Source: JAIBJN01 sp963847985
GTDB taxonomy: Bacteria; Actinomycetota; Thermoleophilia; Gaiellales; Gaiellaceae
DNA: 64,000 nucleotides
Direction: 5' to 3'
Assembly (NCBI GenBank): GCA_963847985.1
Contig: CAWKBS010000003.1
Location: forward strand, 1 to 64,000
The stretch's first letter is position 1. Each line of letters begins with the position of its first letter. The notes beneath the pieces are model-generated. The model was not told where the DNA came from. It saw only the letters and a list, made by a program, of their open reading frames with translations, and ran no database searches. This document shows positions 1 to 8,695 of this stretch, one piece after another. The translations under genes were made by a program, and so were the position numbers.

Positions 1-351
1 TATCGCGTCTATCCGCGTCTACTGAGCGCCGTCAGGTTCGATCTCGACGCCGGTGCAGTGCTGGCACGCCTTCTCCCCAAGAGTCGGGACTTCGACCTCG
101 CTCGTGCTGAGGGTGTTGAGACTCGTGGGGAGCTAGCCGACGCCCCCCTCGACGCACTCACCAGACGAGAGATGGAAGTGCTTCAACTCCTATCTCAAGG
201 CCTCACGAACGCAGAGATCGCCTCACAACTGTTCATTACCAGCAGCACGGCGAAGGTTCATGTCCGTCACATCTTCACCAAGCTGGGAGTGAGGTCCCGG
301 CTCCAGGCGGCACTGAGAGCACACGAGCTCTCCGAGCCTGAGGACGCCTAG
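1..351 (+). CDS. LuxR-type transcriptional regulator, C-terminal part (5' end outside window)
   Basis: The reading frame is open from base 1, so only the C-terminal part is present (about 116 residues). The last 65 residues form a LuxR/NarL helix-turn-helix: TRREMEVLQLLSQGLTNAEI, then the recognition-helix stretch TAKVHVRHIFTKLGV and SRLQAALRA. Such domains bind DNA as dimers, usually at the C-terminus of a response regulator or a large MalT-like ATPase. Which of these applies cannot be told because the N-terminal sensor or receiver part lies upstream of the window. The stop codon overlaps by two to three bases the stop of the convergent HD-GYP gene, so the two genes share no spacer. The family assignment is firm; the target is unknown. 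Confidence 0.82.
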   Translation, partial: YRVYPRLLSAVRFDLDAGAVLARLLPKSRDFDLARAEGVETRGELADAPLDALTRREMEVLQLLSQGLTNAEIASQLFITSSTAKVHVRHIFTKLGVRSRLQAALRAHELSEPEDA

Positions 352-1663
352 GCCACGACCGCTACGGCCAGTGGTTGCCGTTGCGCTTCGACCGTGAAGT
401 CAGGACGTGCGCCCGACAGGTAGGTCTCGCTGGCGCCCGCAAGGATCGCCTCGAACGCCGCGACGACGGTCGTGTCGAACTGGGTACCGGCAGCCTGCGC
501 AAGGCGGAAACGCGCGACCCGACTCGGCATCGCATCTCTATAAGGCCGGCCGGAGGTCATGGCGTTATAGGCGTCGGCGACCGCGATGATTCGGGAGACC
601 ATGGGATCTCGTCTCCATGCAGCCGGTCTGGGTAGCCATTCCCGTCCATCCGCTCGTGATGGTGCCGAACGATCCGTGCGATCTCGGCGTAGTCATCGAC
701 CTTGGCCAAGAATTCGCTCGCCGATCACTGAATGCTCCTCCATCCGGCGCCGCTCCTCGAGCGTCAATGAGCCCGGCTTCTCCAGCAACCCTGCCGGTAG
801 GCCGACCTTTCCGATGTCATGAACAAGCCCACAAAGATGAGCCAGCTGCTGCTCTTCTTCGAGAAGCCCAAGCTCGAGCGCGATGTCCCTCGCGTACACA
901 GCGACTGCCGCGGAGTGTCCCGCGGTGTATTGATCCCGTGCATCCAATGCGGCAATCAGCGCCGTAGCGAACGACAGACTCGCTCGTTCAAGACGCTCGT
1001 TGGCGCACTCGAAGCTGCTCGGCCGTCTCCCGCTGCTCCCGGTAGAGGCCATGAAGTCGATGAGCCGCAAGCGCAGGAAGAAGAAACAGGATCAGGCCCC
1101 AAAACGAGAACTGCTGATAGCCGTAGACAAGAAGGAGGATTACGGGAGCGTAGAGAGGAACCGCGCCTACCAGAACCGGTCGAAGTTGCCGGACGAACGA
1201 TCTGAAGCTCCCCGGTCTGGCGAATCGCGACAACCAGGCCGCCGATGATCGCGTCAACCACAGATTCGACCACGACCGCGACTGCGATCGCGCCGAATAG
1301 TCGAACGAGCGACGCTCCGTCGACCATTACAAGCGCGGCAGCAACCCCAGCAAGCCCACTGCTGAGCGCCTTCCATGCAAGTCCAGATGGCCCAGCGCAA
1401 ATACGGCGGCCTGAAGTCGAGACAAGATGCCCATAGCCCCGACGGCCATCGCGGACAGTGGTCCGAACACGACCGCCGCGAAGACGACCGGCAGTACGGA
1501 GACCGTGACCTCGAGCGTTCGATCCATCCGAACCGACCGACGCTCGGCCAGCAGAGAAAACGTCCCCAGCACCAGCACACCGGGAATGGACGCGGATTGT
1601 CTCCCCGAACAGCCAGAAGCCCGAGAGCGAGAACCAGAGCGCCCGCGCCCAGGATGCCAGCAA
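348..1663 (-). pseudogene. HD-GYP domain c-di-GMP phosphodiesterase-like protein, broken by several frameshifts
   Basis: The protein can be pieced together only by moving between all three minus frames. Hydrophobic segments come first (1150-1660; stretches such as VYGYQQFSFWGLILFLLPAL and VLPVVFAAVVFGPLSAMAVG). An HD domain follows (693-1070; HSAAVAVYARDIA, VHDIGKVGLP), then the HD-GYP signature HHHERMDGNGYP near 640-660, and finally the C-terminal helices (348-602; ADAYNAMTSGRPYR). At least four single-base breaks are needed, near 600, 705, 1080-1260 and 1320-1600. The family hydrolyses cyclic di-GMP, and the metal-binding His/Asp residues are all still readable. Conserved residues on both sides of every break suggest sequencing error or very recent decay. 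The start is uncertain; TTG at 1663 is only the edge of the readable region. Confidence 0.65.
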
Positions 1664-1816
1664 AGATCAGGATGGGCTCTGGTCTCGGCTCACGTGAGTC
1701 GACCCGGGCTGACCTGACCCAACGCGATCCTGTGCAAAGCTAGTCAAAGCTCTTGCTTGTCCCCCGAAAGGGGTATAGGGTCAAATTGCCGTCGTTCCCG
1801 TTCAAAGGAGGCCCTC

Positions 1817-1904
1817 ATGACTCACCTCAAGACGCGGGTTCTTGCCGTGCTGATGCTCGGCGACTTCTCTTGCCGCCATCGGCAGCTCTGCCAAGGCCTG
1901 GTAA
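1817..1904 (+). CDS. tiny signal-peptide-like ORF with a one-base frame break
   Basis: An ATG at 1817 follows a strong Shine-Dalgarno sequence (AAAGGAGG at about 1804-1811). It opens MTHLKTRVLAVLMLG. Dropping one base near 1859 continues it as ATSLAAIGSSAKAW followed by TAA. The product would be a 28-29 residue peptide with a basic N-terminus, a hydrophobic core and an AKA signal-peptidase-like site just before the stop. It may be the export signal of a truncated secreted protein, or a real microprotein. A TATAGG box at 1774-1779 with TTGCTT at 1753-1758 lies upstream, but the 15-base spacing is short for a sigma-70 promoter. No homologue is recognised. Confidence 0.3.
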
Positions 1905-1989
1905 CTCAAACCTCCCGAAGTCTTAGTTTTTCCCCAGTCGTGGACATCCCTCCGATGAGGGATTCGTCAACAGGGCTGTGGAAGCTGTG

Positions 1990-2026
1990 GAAGACCCGGC
2001 TACTTCACTTCGAAGGGCCGGTCTTC
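1990..2026. terminator. hairpin in convergent spacer
   Basis: The arms GAAGACCCGGC (1990-2000) and GCCGGTCTTC (2017-2026) pair with a single bulged base around a 16-base loop. It lies between the plus-strand small ORF and the minus-strand LuxR gene that ends at 2047, where a bidirectional terminator would be expected. There is no T-run after it. The rest of 1905-2046 shows no other recognisable feature. Confidence 0.35.
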
Positions 2027-2046
2027 CGCATGTCTGAGGATCGCGG

Positions 2047-2418
2047 CTAGGAGATCAGGCCGCGGCGGAAGCCGATGGCGACCGCGTGCGCTCGGCTGCG
2101 GGCCTGGAGCTTCGCCAGCAGGTGGCGGACGTGCGACTTGACGGTCTCCTCCGAGAGGAAGAGCCGCTGGCCGATCTCGCGGTTCACGAGGCCGTCCGAG
2201 ATCAGTTGGAGAACCTCGATCTCGCGCATGGTCGGCTCCTGCTCGAGCTCGCGGAGCGGCGGGGTGAGCGGGATGACCTCGGCGGGCTCGTCCCGGCCGT
2301 TGCGCCGGGCGGCCACCTCGTCGAAACGACGGGAGTGGTCCAGGTATCTGCTCAGGATGTTCTTGCGCTCAGCGGCGTCCACGGGGGTGTGATCGGCAGT
2401 CCAGGCCGTGGACAACAC
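2047..2418 (-). CDS. stand-alone LuxR/NarL-type HTH regulator
   Basis: A 123-residue protein starting at GTG 2418. Residues 60-123 are a LuxR HTH (TMREIEVLQLISDGLVNREI, EETVKSHVRHLLAKL, SRAHAVAIGFRRGLI). The first 55 residues are charged and resemble no receiver domain, so no phosphorylation site is visible. It lies downstream of, and in the same direction as, the peptide ABC transporter genes, 120 bases beyond the dppF stop, so it is probably a separate unit. The spacer 2419-2538 shows no clear promoter. The regulated genes cannot be told from sequence. Confidence 0.8.
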   Translation of the reverse strand: MLSTAWTADHTPVDAAERKNILSRYLDHSRRFDEVAARRNGRDEPAEVIPLTPPLRELEQEPTMREIEVLQLISDGLVNREIGQRLFLSEETVKSHVRHLLAKLQARSRAHAVAIGFRRGLIS

Positions 2419-2538
2419 CCCATAACGAGGGAGGAGGCCATCCCCCGGCTGGGAAGGGCTAGCCGGCGGCGCGCAAGCGGCCGAGTTGCGACGGTATGGC
2501 CCCGCAGGTTCGGGCCGGTGTCTTCCTCCTGCGCTGGG

Positions 2539-3621
2539 CTAGACGATCGGCGGCTCGTAGGCGGCCACGGCCGGCTGCTCCTCGAACACGGCCTCGACCT
2601 CGTGCGGCTGGATCGCGCCCGCCTTGATGTCCTCCGCCCAGTGGCACGAGACCCAGTGGGCGCCCTCGAGCTTCCGCAGCGCCGGCTCCTCGTCGCGGCA
2701 GCGCGTGTTCTGCACGAAGGGGCAGCGCGTGTGGAACCGGCAGGCGGCCGGCGGGTTCGCCGGGCTCGGCAGGTCGCCGGCGAGGAGGATCGTCTCACGC
2801 TCGCGCTCGACCTCCGGGTCGGGAATCGGCACGGCCGAGAGGAGCGTGATCGTGTACGGGTGGAGCGGGTTGTCGTAGAGCTCCTCGGCCGGCGAGACCT
2901 CGACGATCTTGCCGAGGTACATGACCGCGATCCGGTCGGAGATGTGGCGGACGACGGCCAGGTCGTGCGCGATGAAGAGGTACGTCAGGTCGAAGTCGCG
3001 CTGGAGGCTCTCCATCAGGTTCACGATCTGGGCCTGGATGGAGACGTCGAGCGCGGAGACCGGCTCGTCGCAGACGAGGAAGTCCGGGTTGAGCGCCAGC
3101 GCCCGCGCGAGGCCGATCCGCTGCCGCTGGCCGCCCGAGAACTCGTGCGGGTAGCGCGAGGAGGCATCCGCCGGCAGGCCCACGACCTCGAGGAGCTCGC
3201 GCACGCGCGCGCCGGATTGACGGCGACGGGAGATCCCGTGGACGCGCAGCGGCTCGCTCACGATCCTCCCCACGCTGTGCCGCGGGTTCAGGGAGGCGAA
3301 CGGGTCCTGGAAGATCATCTGCATGCGCCGGCGCAAGGGCCGCAGCTCGGCCTCGCCGAGGTGGCTGATGTCCTGGCCGTCGAACAGGATCCGCCCGTCG
3401 GTCGGCTCGTAGAGCCGGAGGATCGCGCGCCCGAGCGTCGACTTGCCGCAGCCCGACTCGCCCACGAGCCCGAGCGTCTCGCCCCGCTGGATCTCGAGCG
3501 AGACGTCGTCGACGGCCTTGATGTCGCCGACGTGGCGGTCGAGGATCAGGCCGCTCTTGATCGGGAACCAGACGCGCAGGTTCTCGACCGTGACGAGCCC
3601 GCCGCCGTTCGTTTCAGCCAA
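2539..3621 (-). CDS. dppF: dipeptide/oligopeptide ABC transporter ATP-binding protein (second ATPase)
   Basis: A 360-residue ATPase that powers peptide uptake together with the DppD-like subunit. Walker A is at residues 54-62 (GESGCGKST), followed by a Q-loop (QMIFQDPFASLNP), the signature SGGQRQRIGLARAL, Walker B (LVCDEPVSALD) and the switch His (FIAHDL). A C-terminal oligopeptide-transporter extension carries Cys residues (CRFHTRCPF, TRC). I place the start at TTG 3621, which overlaps the dppD stop by eight bases in the usual coupled style. An ATG exists at 3741, but it lies inside dppD and adds non-homologous sequence. Substrate range (dipeptides, oligopeptides or other small solutes) cannot be decided from the ATPase. 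Confidence 0.9.
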   Translation of the reverse strand: MAETNGGGLVTVENLRVWFPIKSGLILDRHVGDIKAVDDVSLEIQRGETLGLVGESGCGKSTLGRAILRLYEPTDGRILFDGQDISHLGEAELRPLRRRMQMIFQDPFASLNPRHSVGRIVSEPLRVHGISRRRQSGARVRELLEVVGLPADASSRYPHEFSGGQRQRIGLARALALNPDFLVCDEPVSALDVSIQAQIVNLMESLQRDFDLTYLFIAHDLAVVRHISDRIAVMYLGKIVEVSPAEELYDNPLHPYTITLLSAVPIPDPEVERERETILLAGDLPSPANPPAACRFHTRCPFVQNTRCRDEEPALRKLEGAHWVSCHWAEDIKAGAIQPHEVEAVFEEQPAVAAYEPPIV

Positions 3622-4633
3622 CTGCGGCCGCCTTCGCCCGCTGCCACTCCTCGGCCGGAACCGGGTTGAAGCAGGCGACGAAGTGCCCCGGCTCCATCTC
3701 CCGGAGCGGCGGGACCTCCTGGTGCGACTGCTCGACCTCATAGCGGCAGCGCGGCTGGAACGGGCACGCGCTCGGCGGCCGGAGCATGTCGCGTGGCGCG
3801 CCCTCGATCGGCGTCAGCGCTTCCTTCCGCCGTGCGTCCAGCCTGGGAATCGACTGCAGGAGCCCGAGCGTGTACGGGTGTCGGGGGCGCGCGAAGAGCT
3901 GGGACGCGGAGCCGGTCTCGACGAACATGCCCGCATACATCACGTTCACGCGCTCGCAGTGCCCCGCGACGACGCCGAGGTCGTGCGTGATCAGGATCAG
4001 CGCCGTGTCCTGCTCGACCACGAGCCCGTGCAGGAGCTCGAGGATCTGCGCCTGGATCGTCACGTCGAGCGCGGTCGTCGGCTCGTCGGCGATCAGGAGC
4101 TTCGGCTCGCACGCGAGCGCCATCGCGATCATCGCGCGCTGCCGCATGCCGCCCGAGAACTGGTGCGGGTAGTCCCGGAGCCGCATCTTCGGGCTCGGGA
4201 TGCCCACGCGGTTCAGCAGCTCGGCGGCGCGGTCGGTCGCCTCCTTCTTGTCCAGGTCGAAGTGGGTCTCGAGCGCCTCCCTGATCTGGCGGCCGACCGT
4301 CAGCACCGGGTTCAGGCTCGTCATCGGGTCCTGGAAGATCATCGCGATGTCGCGGCCGCGGATCTTGCGCAGCGCGTTGTCGGGAAGCGTCAGGAGGTCG
4401 CGATCCTCGAACAGCGCCGTCCCGCTCGTGACCTTGCCGGCCCGCGAGAGGATGCCGAGCAGGGCGAGCGAGGTGACGCTCTTCCCGCAGCCCGACTCGC
4501 CGACGATCCCCAGCGTCTCACCCGGGGCGATGTCGAACGTGATCCCGTTGACGGCGTAGACCGTGCCGCGGCTCGTCCAGAACTCGACGCGCAGGTCCTC
4601 GACGGACAGAAGCGGCTCGCGGGTGGACGTCAT
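3614..4633 (-). CDS. dppD: dipeptide/oligopeptide ABC transporter ATP-binding protein (first ATPase)
   Basis: A 339-residue ATPase starting at ATG 4633. Walker A lies at residues 45-53 (GESGCGKSV), with the Q-loop segment MIFQDPMTSLNP, signature FSGGMRQRAMIAMAL, Walker B LLIADEPTTALD and switch His ILITHDLGV. The C-terminal oligopeptide/dipeptide transporter domain has the typical Cys residues (SACPFQPRCRYEVE). It overlaps the end of the permease gene dppC by four bases and the start of dppF by eight, so all three should be translated together. A much longer open frame reaches 6157, but beyond 4633 it is a shadow of the permease genes. Confidence 0.92.
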   Translation of the reverse strand: MTSTREPLLSVEDLRVEFWTSRGTVYAVNGITFDIAPGETLGIVGESGCGKSVTSLALLGILSRAGKVTSGTALFEDRDLLTLPDNALRKIRGRDIAMIFQDPMTSLNPVLTVGRQIREALETHFDLDKKEATDRAAELLNRVGIPSPKMRLRDYPHQFSGGMRQRAMIAMALACEPKLLIADEPTTALDVTIQAQILELLHGLVVEQDTALILITHDLGVVAGHCERVNVMYAGMFVETGSASQLFARPRHPYTLGLLQSIPRLDARRKEALTPIEGAPRDMLRPPSACPFQPRCRYEVEQSHQEVPPLREMEPGHFVACFNPVPAEEWQRAKAAAVG

Positions 4634-5530
4634 CGGCCGCGGAGCTTGGGGTCGAGCGCCTCGCGCAGTGCGTCCCCGATCAGGTTGAAGCCGAGGACGA
4701 CGAGCACGATGGCGAGGCCCGGCGCGATGGCGAGGTGCGGTCCGCTGACGAAGTAGCGGTTCACGTCGGAGAGCATCGTCCCCCACTCCGGCGTGCCCGG
4801 GTCGGGCGGGCCGAGCCCGAGGAAGCCGAGCGCGGCGACGTCGATGATGGCCGTCGCCATGGCCAGCGTAGCCTGGACGATCAACGGCGAGACCGAGTTC
4901 GGGAGGATGTGCGAGAAGAGGATCGTCCGGCGCGGAACGCCGACCGAGCGCGCCGCGAGCACGAAGTCGTTCTCCTTCTGCGCCAGCACGGAGCCGCGCA
5001 GGAGCCGCGCGAAGATGGGAATGTTGATGATCCCGATCGCGATCATGATCTGGAAGAAGCCGGGACCGAGCACGGCGACGATGCCGATCGCGAGCAGCAG
5101 GCTCGGGATCGAGAGCATCACGTCCATGCAGCGCATGATCACGGAGTCGGTCTTGCCGCCGAAATAGCCGGCGACGCCGCCGAGGATCAGCCCGATGGTC
5201 AGGCCGACGGTGACCGAGACGATGCCGATCACGAGCGAGTAGCGGGCTCCGTAGACGATCCGCGACCACTCGTCGCGCGACTGCTGGTCGAGACCCGCCC
5301 AGTGGTCGGCCGAGGGCCGCTGGAACGCGTCCGTGAGCGGCGCGACCACGTCGCGCGGGCCGAAGGGCGCGATCAGCGGCGCGAAGATCGCCAGGATCAG
5401 GAAGAACCCGACGAGGATGAAGCCCGACGATCGCGCCCGGGTTGCGGCGGACCCGGCTCCACGCGTCGCTCCAGAGGCCCTGCGGAGCCTGCTCGAGAAC
5501 CTGGCGGCCTTCGAACTCCGCGACCGACAT
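4630..5530 (-). CDS. dppC: dipeptide/oligopeptide ABC transporter permease (DppC-like), one frameshift
   Basis: The inner-membrane permease subunit. The N-terminus starts at ATG 5530, overlapping the dppB stop, and reads MSVAEFEGRQVLEQ up to RVRRNPGAIVG. Near 5425 one extra base in a C/G run moves the frame. After it the protein continues through hydrophobic segments (FILVGFFLILAIFAPLI), then the 239-residue tail from 5349. That tail holds the BPD_transp_1 domain and the EAA loop around AARSVGVPRRTILFSHILPN, ending LIGDALREALDPKLRGR. Reconstructed length is about 299 residues, normal for DppC. The break looks like an assembly error because both halves are fully conserved. Confidence 0.85.
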
Positions 5531-6537
5531 CAGCTCAGCCGGATCCGCGGGTTGATGTAGGCATACGTGATGTCCACGAAGAGGTTCACGAAGACGAACA
5601 CGATCGCGAGGAACAGAATCCCGCCCTGAAGCACCGCGTAGTCGCGGTTCTCGATCGCGTCGACGAGCCAGGAGCCGACACCCGGCCACGCGAAGACCTT
5701 CTCGGTGAGGACGGCGCCCGAGAGCAGCAGCCCGACCTGGAGACCCACGATCGTCGTGATCGGGAGCAGCGCATTCCGGAAGATGTGCCGCCGGTCGACG
5801 ACGTGGGGCGAGACGCCCTTGGCGCGCGCGGTGCGGACGTAGTCCTCGTTCTGGACGTCGAGCGTCGACGCGCGCGTGATGCGCGCGATGATCGCGAGCG
5901 GGATCGTGCCGAGCGCGATCGCGGGCAGGATCAGATGCTCGATCGCGTCGACGAACGCCTCCCAGTTTCGCGTGATGATCGCGTCGAGGACGAAGAAGTT
6001 CGTGGGATGCTCGGCGTCCAGGAGCGGGTCCTGGCGCCCCACAGAGGGCAGCCACCCGAGCCTGACCGAGAAGATGTACTTGAGGATGATCGCCAGGAAG
6101 AAGATCGGGATCGAGATCCCGATCAGCGAGACGATCAGGCTCGTCTGGTCGATCCACGTCCCGTAGCGCTTCGCCGCGATGAACCCCAAGGGGATGCCGA
6201 GGATCGTCGCGAAGATCATCGCCCCGAGCGCCAGCTCGACCGTCGCCGGGAAGCGCAGCCTCAGCTCCTCGGTGATCGCCTGCCGCGTCTGCGAGCTCGT
6301 GCCCAGATCGAACTCGAGGATGATGTTCTTCGTGTAGCGCCAGTACTGGACGTAGATGGGCTCGTCGAGCCCGTAGTCGTTCTCGATCGCGGCGATCGTC
6401 TCGGGCGTGGCGCGCTCGCCCAGCAGGGCGACGGCAGGGCTACCCGGCAGCGCCCGCAGGTAGAGGAAGATCAGGATCGAGAGCCCGATCAGGATCGGGA
6501 TCAGCAGGATGAGCCGGCGGACGACGAATCGCAGCAT
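5530..6537 (-). CDS. dppB: dipeptide/oligopeptide ABC transporter permease (DppB-like)
   Basis: A 335-residue permease, normal length for DppB/OppB. The N-terminal membrane segment LILLIPILIGLSILIFLYL is followed by an external loop. The core BPD_transp_1 domain has about five more membrane segments and the EAA loop near RTARAKGVSPHVVDRRHIFRNALLPI that docks on the ATPases. The ATG at 6537 lies in the loop of a 17-bp inverted repeat (see 6511-6559), and no Shine-Dalgarno sequence precedes it. Expression may therefore depend on opening of that hairpin or on coupling with dppA. It overlaps dppC at a TGATG junction. Confidence 0.92.
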   Translation of the reverse strand: MLRFVVRRLILLIPILIGLSILIFLYLRALPGSPAVALLGERATPETIAAIENDYGLDEPIYVQYWRYTKNIILEFDLGTSSQTRQAITEELRLRFPATVELALGAMIFATILGIPLGFIAAKRYGTWIDQTSLIVSLIGISIPIFFLAIILKYIFSVRLGWLPSVGRQDPLLDAEHPTNFFVLDAIITRNWEAFVDAIEHLILPAIALGTIPLAIIARITRASTLDVQNEDYVRTARAKGVSPHVVDRRHIFRNALLPITTIVGLQVGLLLSGAVLTEKVFAWPGVGSWLVDAIENRDYAVLQGGILFLAIVFVFVNLFVDITYAYINPRIRLS

Positions 6538-6559
6538 CTAGGTCGTCGTCCGCCGGCTC
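6511..6559 (-). promoter_or_regulatory. 17-bp perfect inverted repeat enclosing the dppB start codon
   Basis: GAGCCGGCGGACGACGA at 6511-6527 is the exact reverse complement of 6543-6559. In the minus-strand transcript the 15-base loop carries the dppB ATG (6537). One arm consists of dppB codons 4-10; the other lies between the dppA stop (6588) and dppB. A 17-bp GC-rich stem is stronger than most intrinsic terminators. It probably protects dppA mRNA from 3' decay and lowers dppB translation, a known way to give more binding protein than permease. Confidence 0.75.
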
Positions 6560-6587
6560 TCTCTCTATCTCAGCCCTTGTCGCTCCG

Positions 6588-8305
6588 CTATTCCGACGGA
6601 AGGGTGACGGGGGCGAAGGACTCGAGCGAAACCGGGCTGGGCACGTAGCCCTCGACGCCCGCGACGAACGCGAGTGCCGGAGACGTGTGCACGTACGGCA
6701 CACCGGGGAGGAAGTCCATGATCATGCGGTTGGCTTCCTGGTAGAGCGTGGTGCGCGCGTCCAGATCGGTCTCGGTCTCGGCCTCGTTGAGGATGTCGAA
6801 GATCTCCTGATTCTCGAATCCCCAGGCCTTCTGGGGAGTCTGGAAGAACGTGCCGATGAAGTTGTCGGGATCGCCGAAGTCGCCGGTCCACCCGAGCAGG
6901 TGGACCTGCGTATTGCCCTCGTCGACGTTGCCCAGGTAGTCGGGGCTCCACGGAGCCGTCTTCGGCACGACCTTGAAGCCCGATTCGTTGAGGCTCGCTG
7001 CGAACGCCTCGAAGTTGCGCTTCGGGTCGGGCATGTACGGCCGGGAGACGTCGGACGGATACCAGAACTCGATCTCCACTGGGAGCGTGAGCCCGGCGTC
7101 CTGGAGGAGCTGCTTCGACTTCTCCGGGTCGTACTCGTAGGTGGTGACGTCGTCGGCCCAGCCGATGAGGTCGGGCGGCATGAACTGCGTCGCCACCTCG
7201 CCGCGGCCGCCGTAGAAGGCGTCGACGACGCCCTGGCGGTCGAGGCCGTGCGCGAGCGCCTGCCGCACCTCGAGGATGTCCATAGGCGGCTTCGCCTGGT
7301 TGATGCCGACATAGGCGACGTTGAACGCCGGCCGGTCGAGGATCTGCAGATTCGAGTCGCCCTCGATCGTCGGGATGTCCTGCGGCTCGACGAGGTCGTA
7401 GCCCTGGATGTCCCCGGACTGGAGCGCCTGCAGGCGCGCCGCGTTGTCGGGGATGGGCGTGAAGACCAGCGAGTCGAGCTGGGCCGGCTCGCCCCAGTAG
7501 TCGTCGTTCCGCACGAGCGTGAGGCGGGTGCCCCGCTCCCACGAGTCGAACTTGAACGGCCCCGTGCCGATCGGATGCTCGGTGCCGAACGTGCCGGTCG
7601 GCAGGTAGATGCCGTCCTCGTCCACGGTGCCCTCGTCGGCGCCGAACTCGGTGAGCGCCTTCGGGCTGGCGATCGAGAAGCTCGCGAGCGAGAGCGCCCC
7701 GAGGATCGCCGACGACGGCTGCGTCAGCTGAATGACGACGGTGCCTTCGTCGACAGCCTCGCAGCTCTCGTAGTAGCTCTCTTCCGGCGCGCCGGTCTCC
7801 GGGTCGAACTCGGCGAAGCCGCCGAAGACCGTCTGCCAGTAGTAGGAGGCGCTCGGATTCTGCAGCGAGCCCGTGAAGTTGTACCAGCGGTCGAAGTTGA
7901 AGCAGACCGCCTCGGCGTTGATCGGCTCGCCGTCGTGGAACGTCACGCCCTCCTGCAGCGTGAACGTGTACTCCAGCCCGTCATCCGAGATCTCCCAGCT
8001 CGCTGCAAGGCCCGGCTCGAGCTCCGTGGTGCCCGGCTTCAGCGAGACGAGCGTCTCGAAGATCTGGTCGATCGCCCGAAGCGACTCGCCGTCGGAGACG
8101 AGCGCACCGTCGAGGACGATCGGATCGGCGGCGGTGCCGAAGACGAGGTCTCCACCGGCCCGCGCCGGCTGCCCTCGCTTGTCTCGGTGGCGCCTGAGGT
8201 CTCTCCCGCTGCGTCGTCGTCATCGTCGCCGCCGCACCCGGCCATTCCGAGTGCGAACAGCAGCGTGGCGAGAAGCAGGAGGAGCCTAAACGACGTTCCC
8301 CTCAC
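6588..8305 (-). CDS. dppA: peptide ABC transporter substrate-binding lipoprotein (SBP family 5), one frameshift
   Basis: Extracellular peptide-binding protein of the transporter encoded downstream. GTG 8305 follows AGGAGAGG and starts a lipoprotein signal peptide (RLLLLLATLLFALGMAGC, lipobox AGC at about residues 22-24), then an Asp-rich linker. Around 8155 the frame shifts by one base; after it come GDLVFGTAADPIVLDGALVS and the long SBP_bac_5 domain through 6588 (ending FAPVTLPSE). Typical family segments are TFHDGEPINAEAV, IGTGPFKFDSW and LDARTTLYQEANRMIMDFLP. Total length is about 570 residues, normal for the family. The bound ligand cannot be inferred from the sequence. Confidence 0.88.
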
Positions 8306-8695
8306 ATCCTCTCCTTTGCTCAGTGTTTCCCTGCCCTGCCCTGCGGCAGGGAGTATTCAGGAGCTTGGACGACGGTGCCGGGCAACCGGTTAGCCGGCGG
8401 CGGCGGTCCGCCGGGCCTCGTGGACGGAAACAGGAAGCCGCTTGCCGTTTGCGGACAGATACACCAGACTTCCGGCCAGGGGTGAAGTTGCACGGTGAAC
8501 CAACGACCGGGGGATGGATCAAGCGATCCCCCAGCGGCCATGCTCAGGGAGCGATCTTGCCGGCCGGCCCCGATGCGGCGGGGGCATTGGCCGGCGAAAG
8601 CCGGGGTGGGGACTCCATGCGGTGGGTTCCCGCCCCGCCGCTTCTCTGAAGGTAGGCTGCGTGCGCGGCTGACGGACGGCTGCCCGGCGCGACGC
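8306..8695 (-). other. 390-base intergenic region with strong secondary structure (sigma gene to dppA)
   Basis: No credible gene lies here. On the minus strand it would be the 3' trailer of the sigma gene and the 5' leader of dppA. Structure seen: a possible long stem joining GCGGCGGGG (8633-8641) to CCCCGCCGC near 8572-8584; a CCGGC-tttc-GCCGG hairpin at about 8590-8603; a hairpin with arms GGGGGAT/ATCCCCC at 8509-8532; and a CCCTGC/GCAGGG palindrome at 8339-8351. I compared it by eye with several riboswitch consensus sequences (c-di-AMP, cobalamin, fluoride, ZTP, c-di-GMP) and none fits. It may simply hold the sigma-gene terminator and the dppA promoter. Confidence 0.4.

Noticed and set aside
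2086..3669. Long open frame opposite the peptide transporter ATPase (also 4735-6648, 6687-8393, 10406-12154, 30110-33424)
   Set aside because: Antisense open frames of this kind arise from GC-rich codon use; their translations are Arg/Asp/Leu-rich, without domains, and mirror recognised genes.
8560..8655. Known riboswitch (c-di-AMP, cobalamin, fluoride, ZTP or c-di-GMP)
   Set aside because: The conserved core strings of these classes are missing when compared by eye; only general stem structure and a GGGAACCC string are shared.
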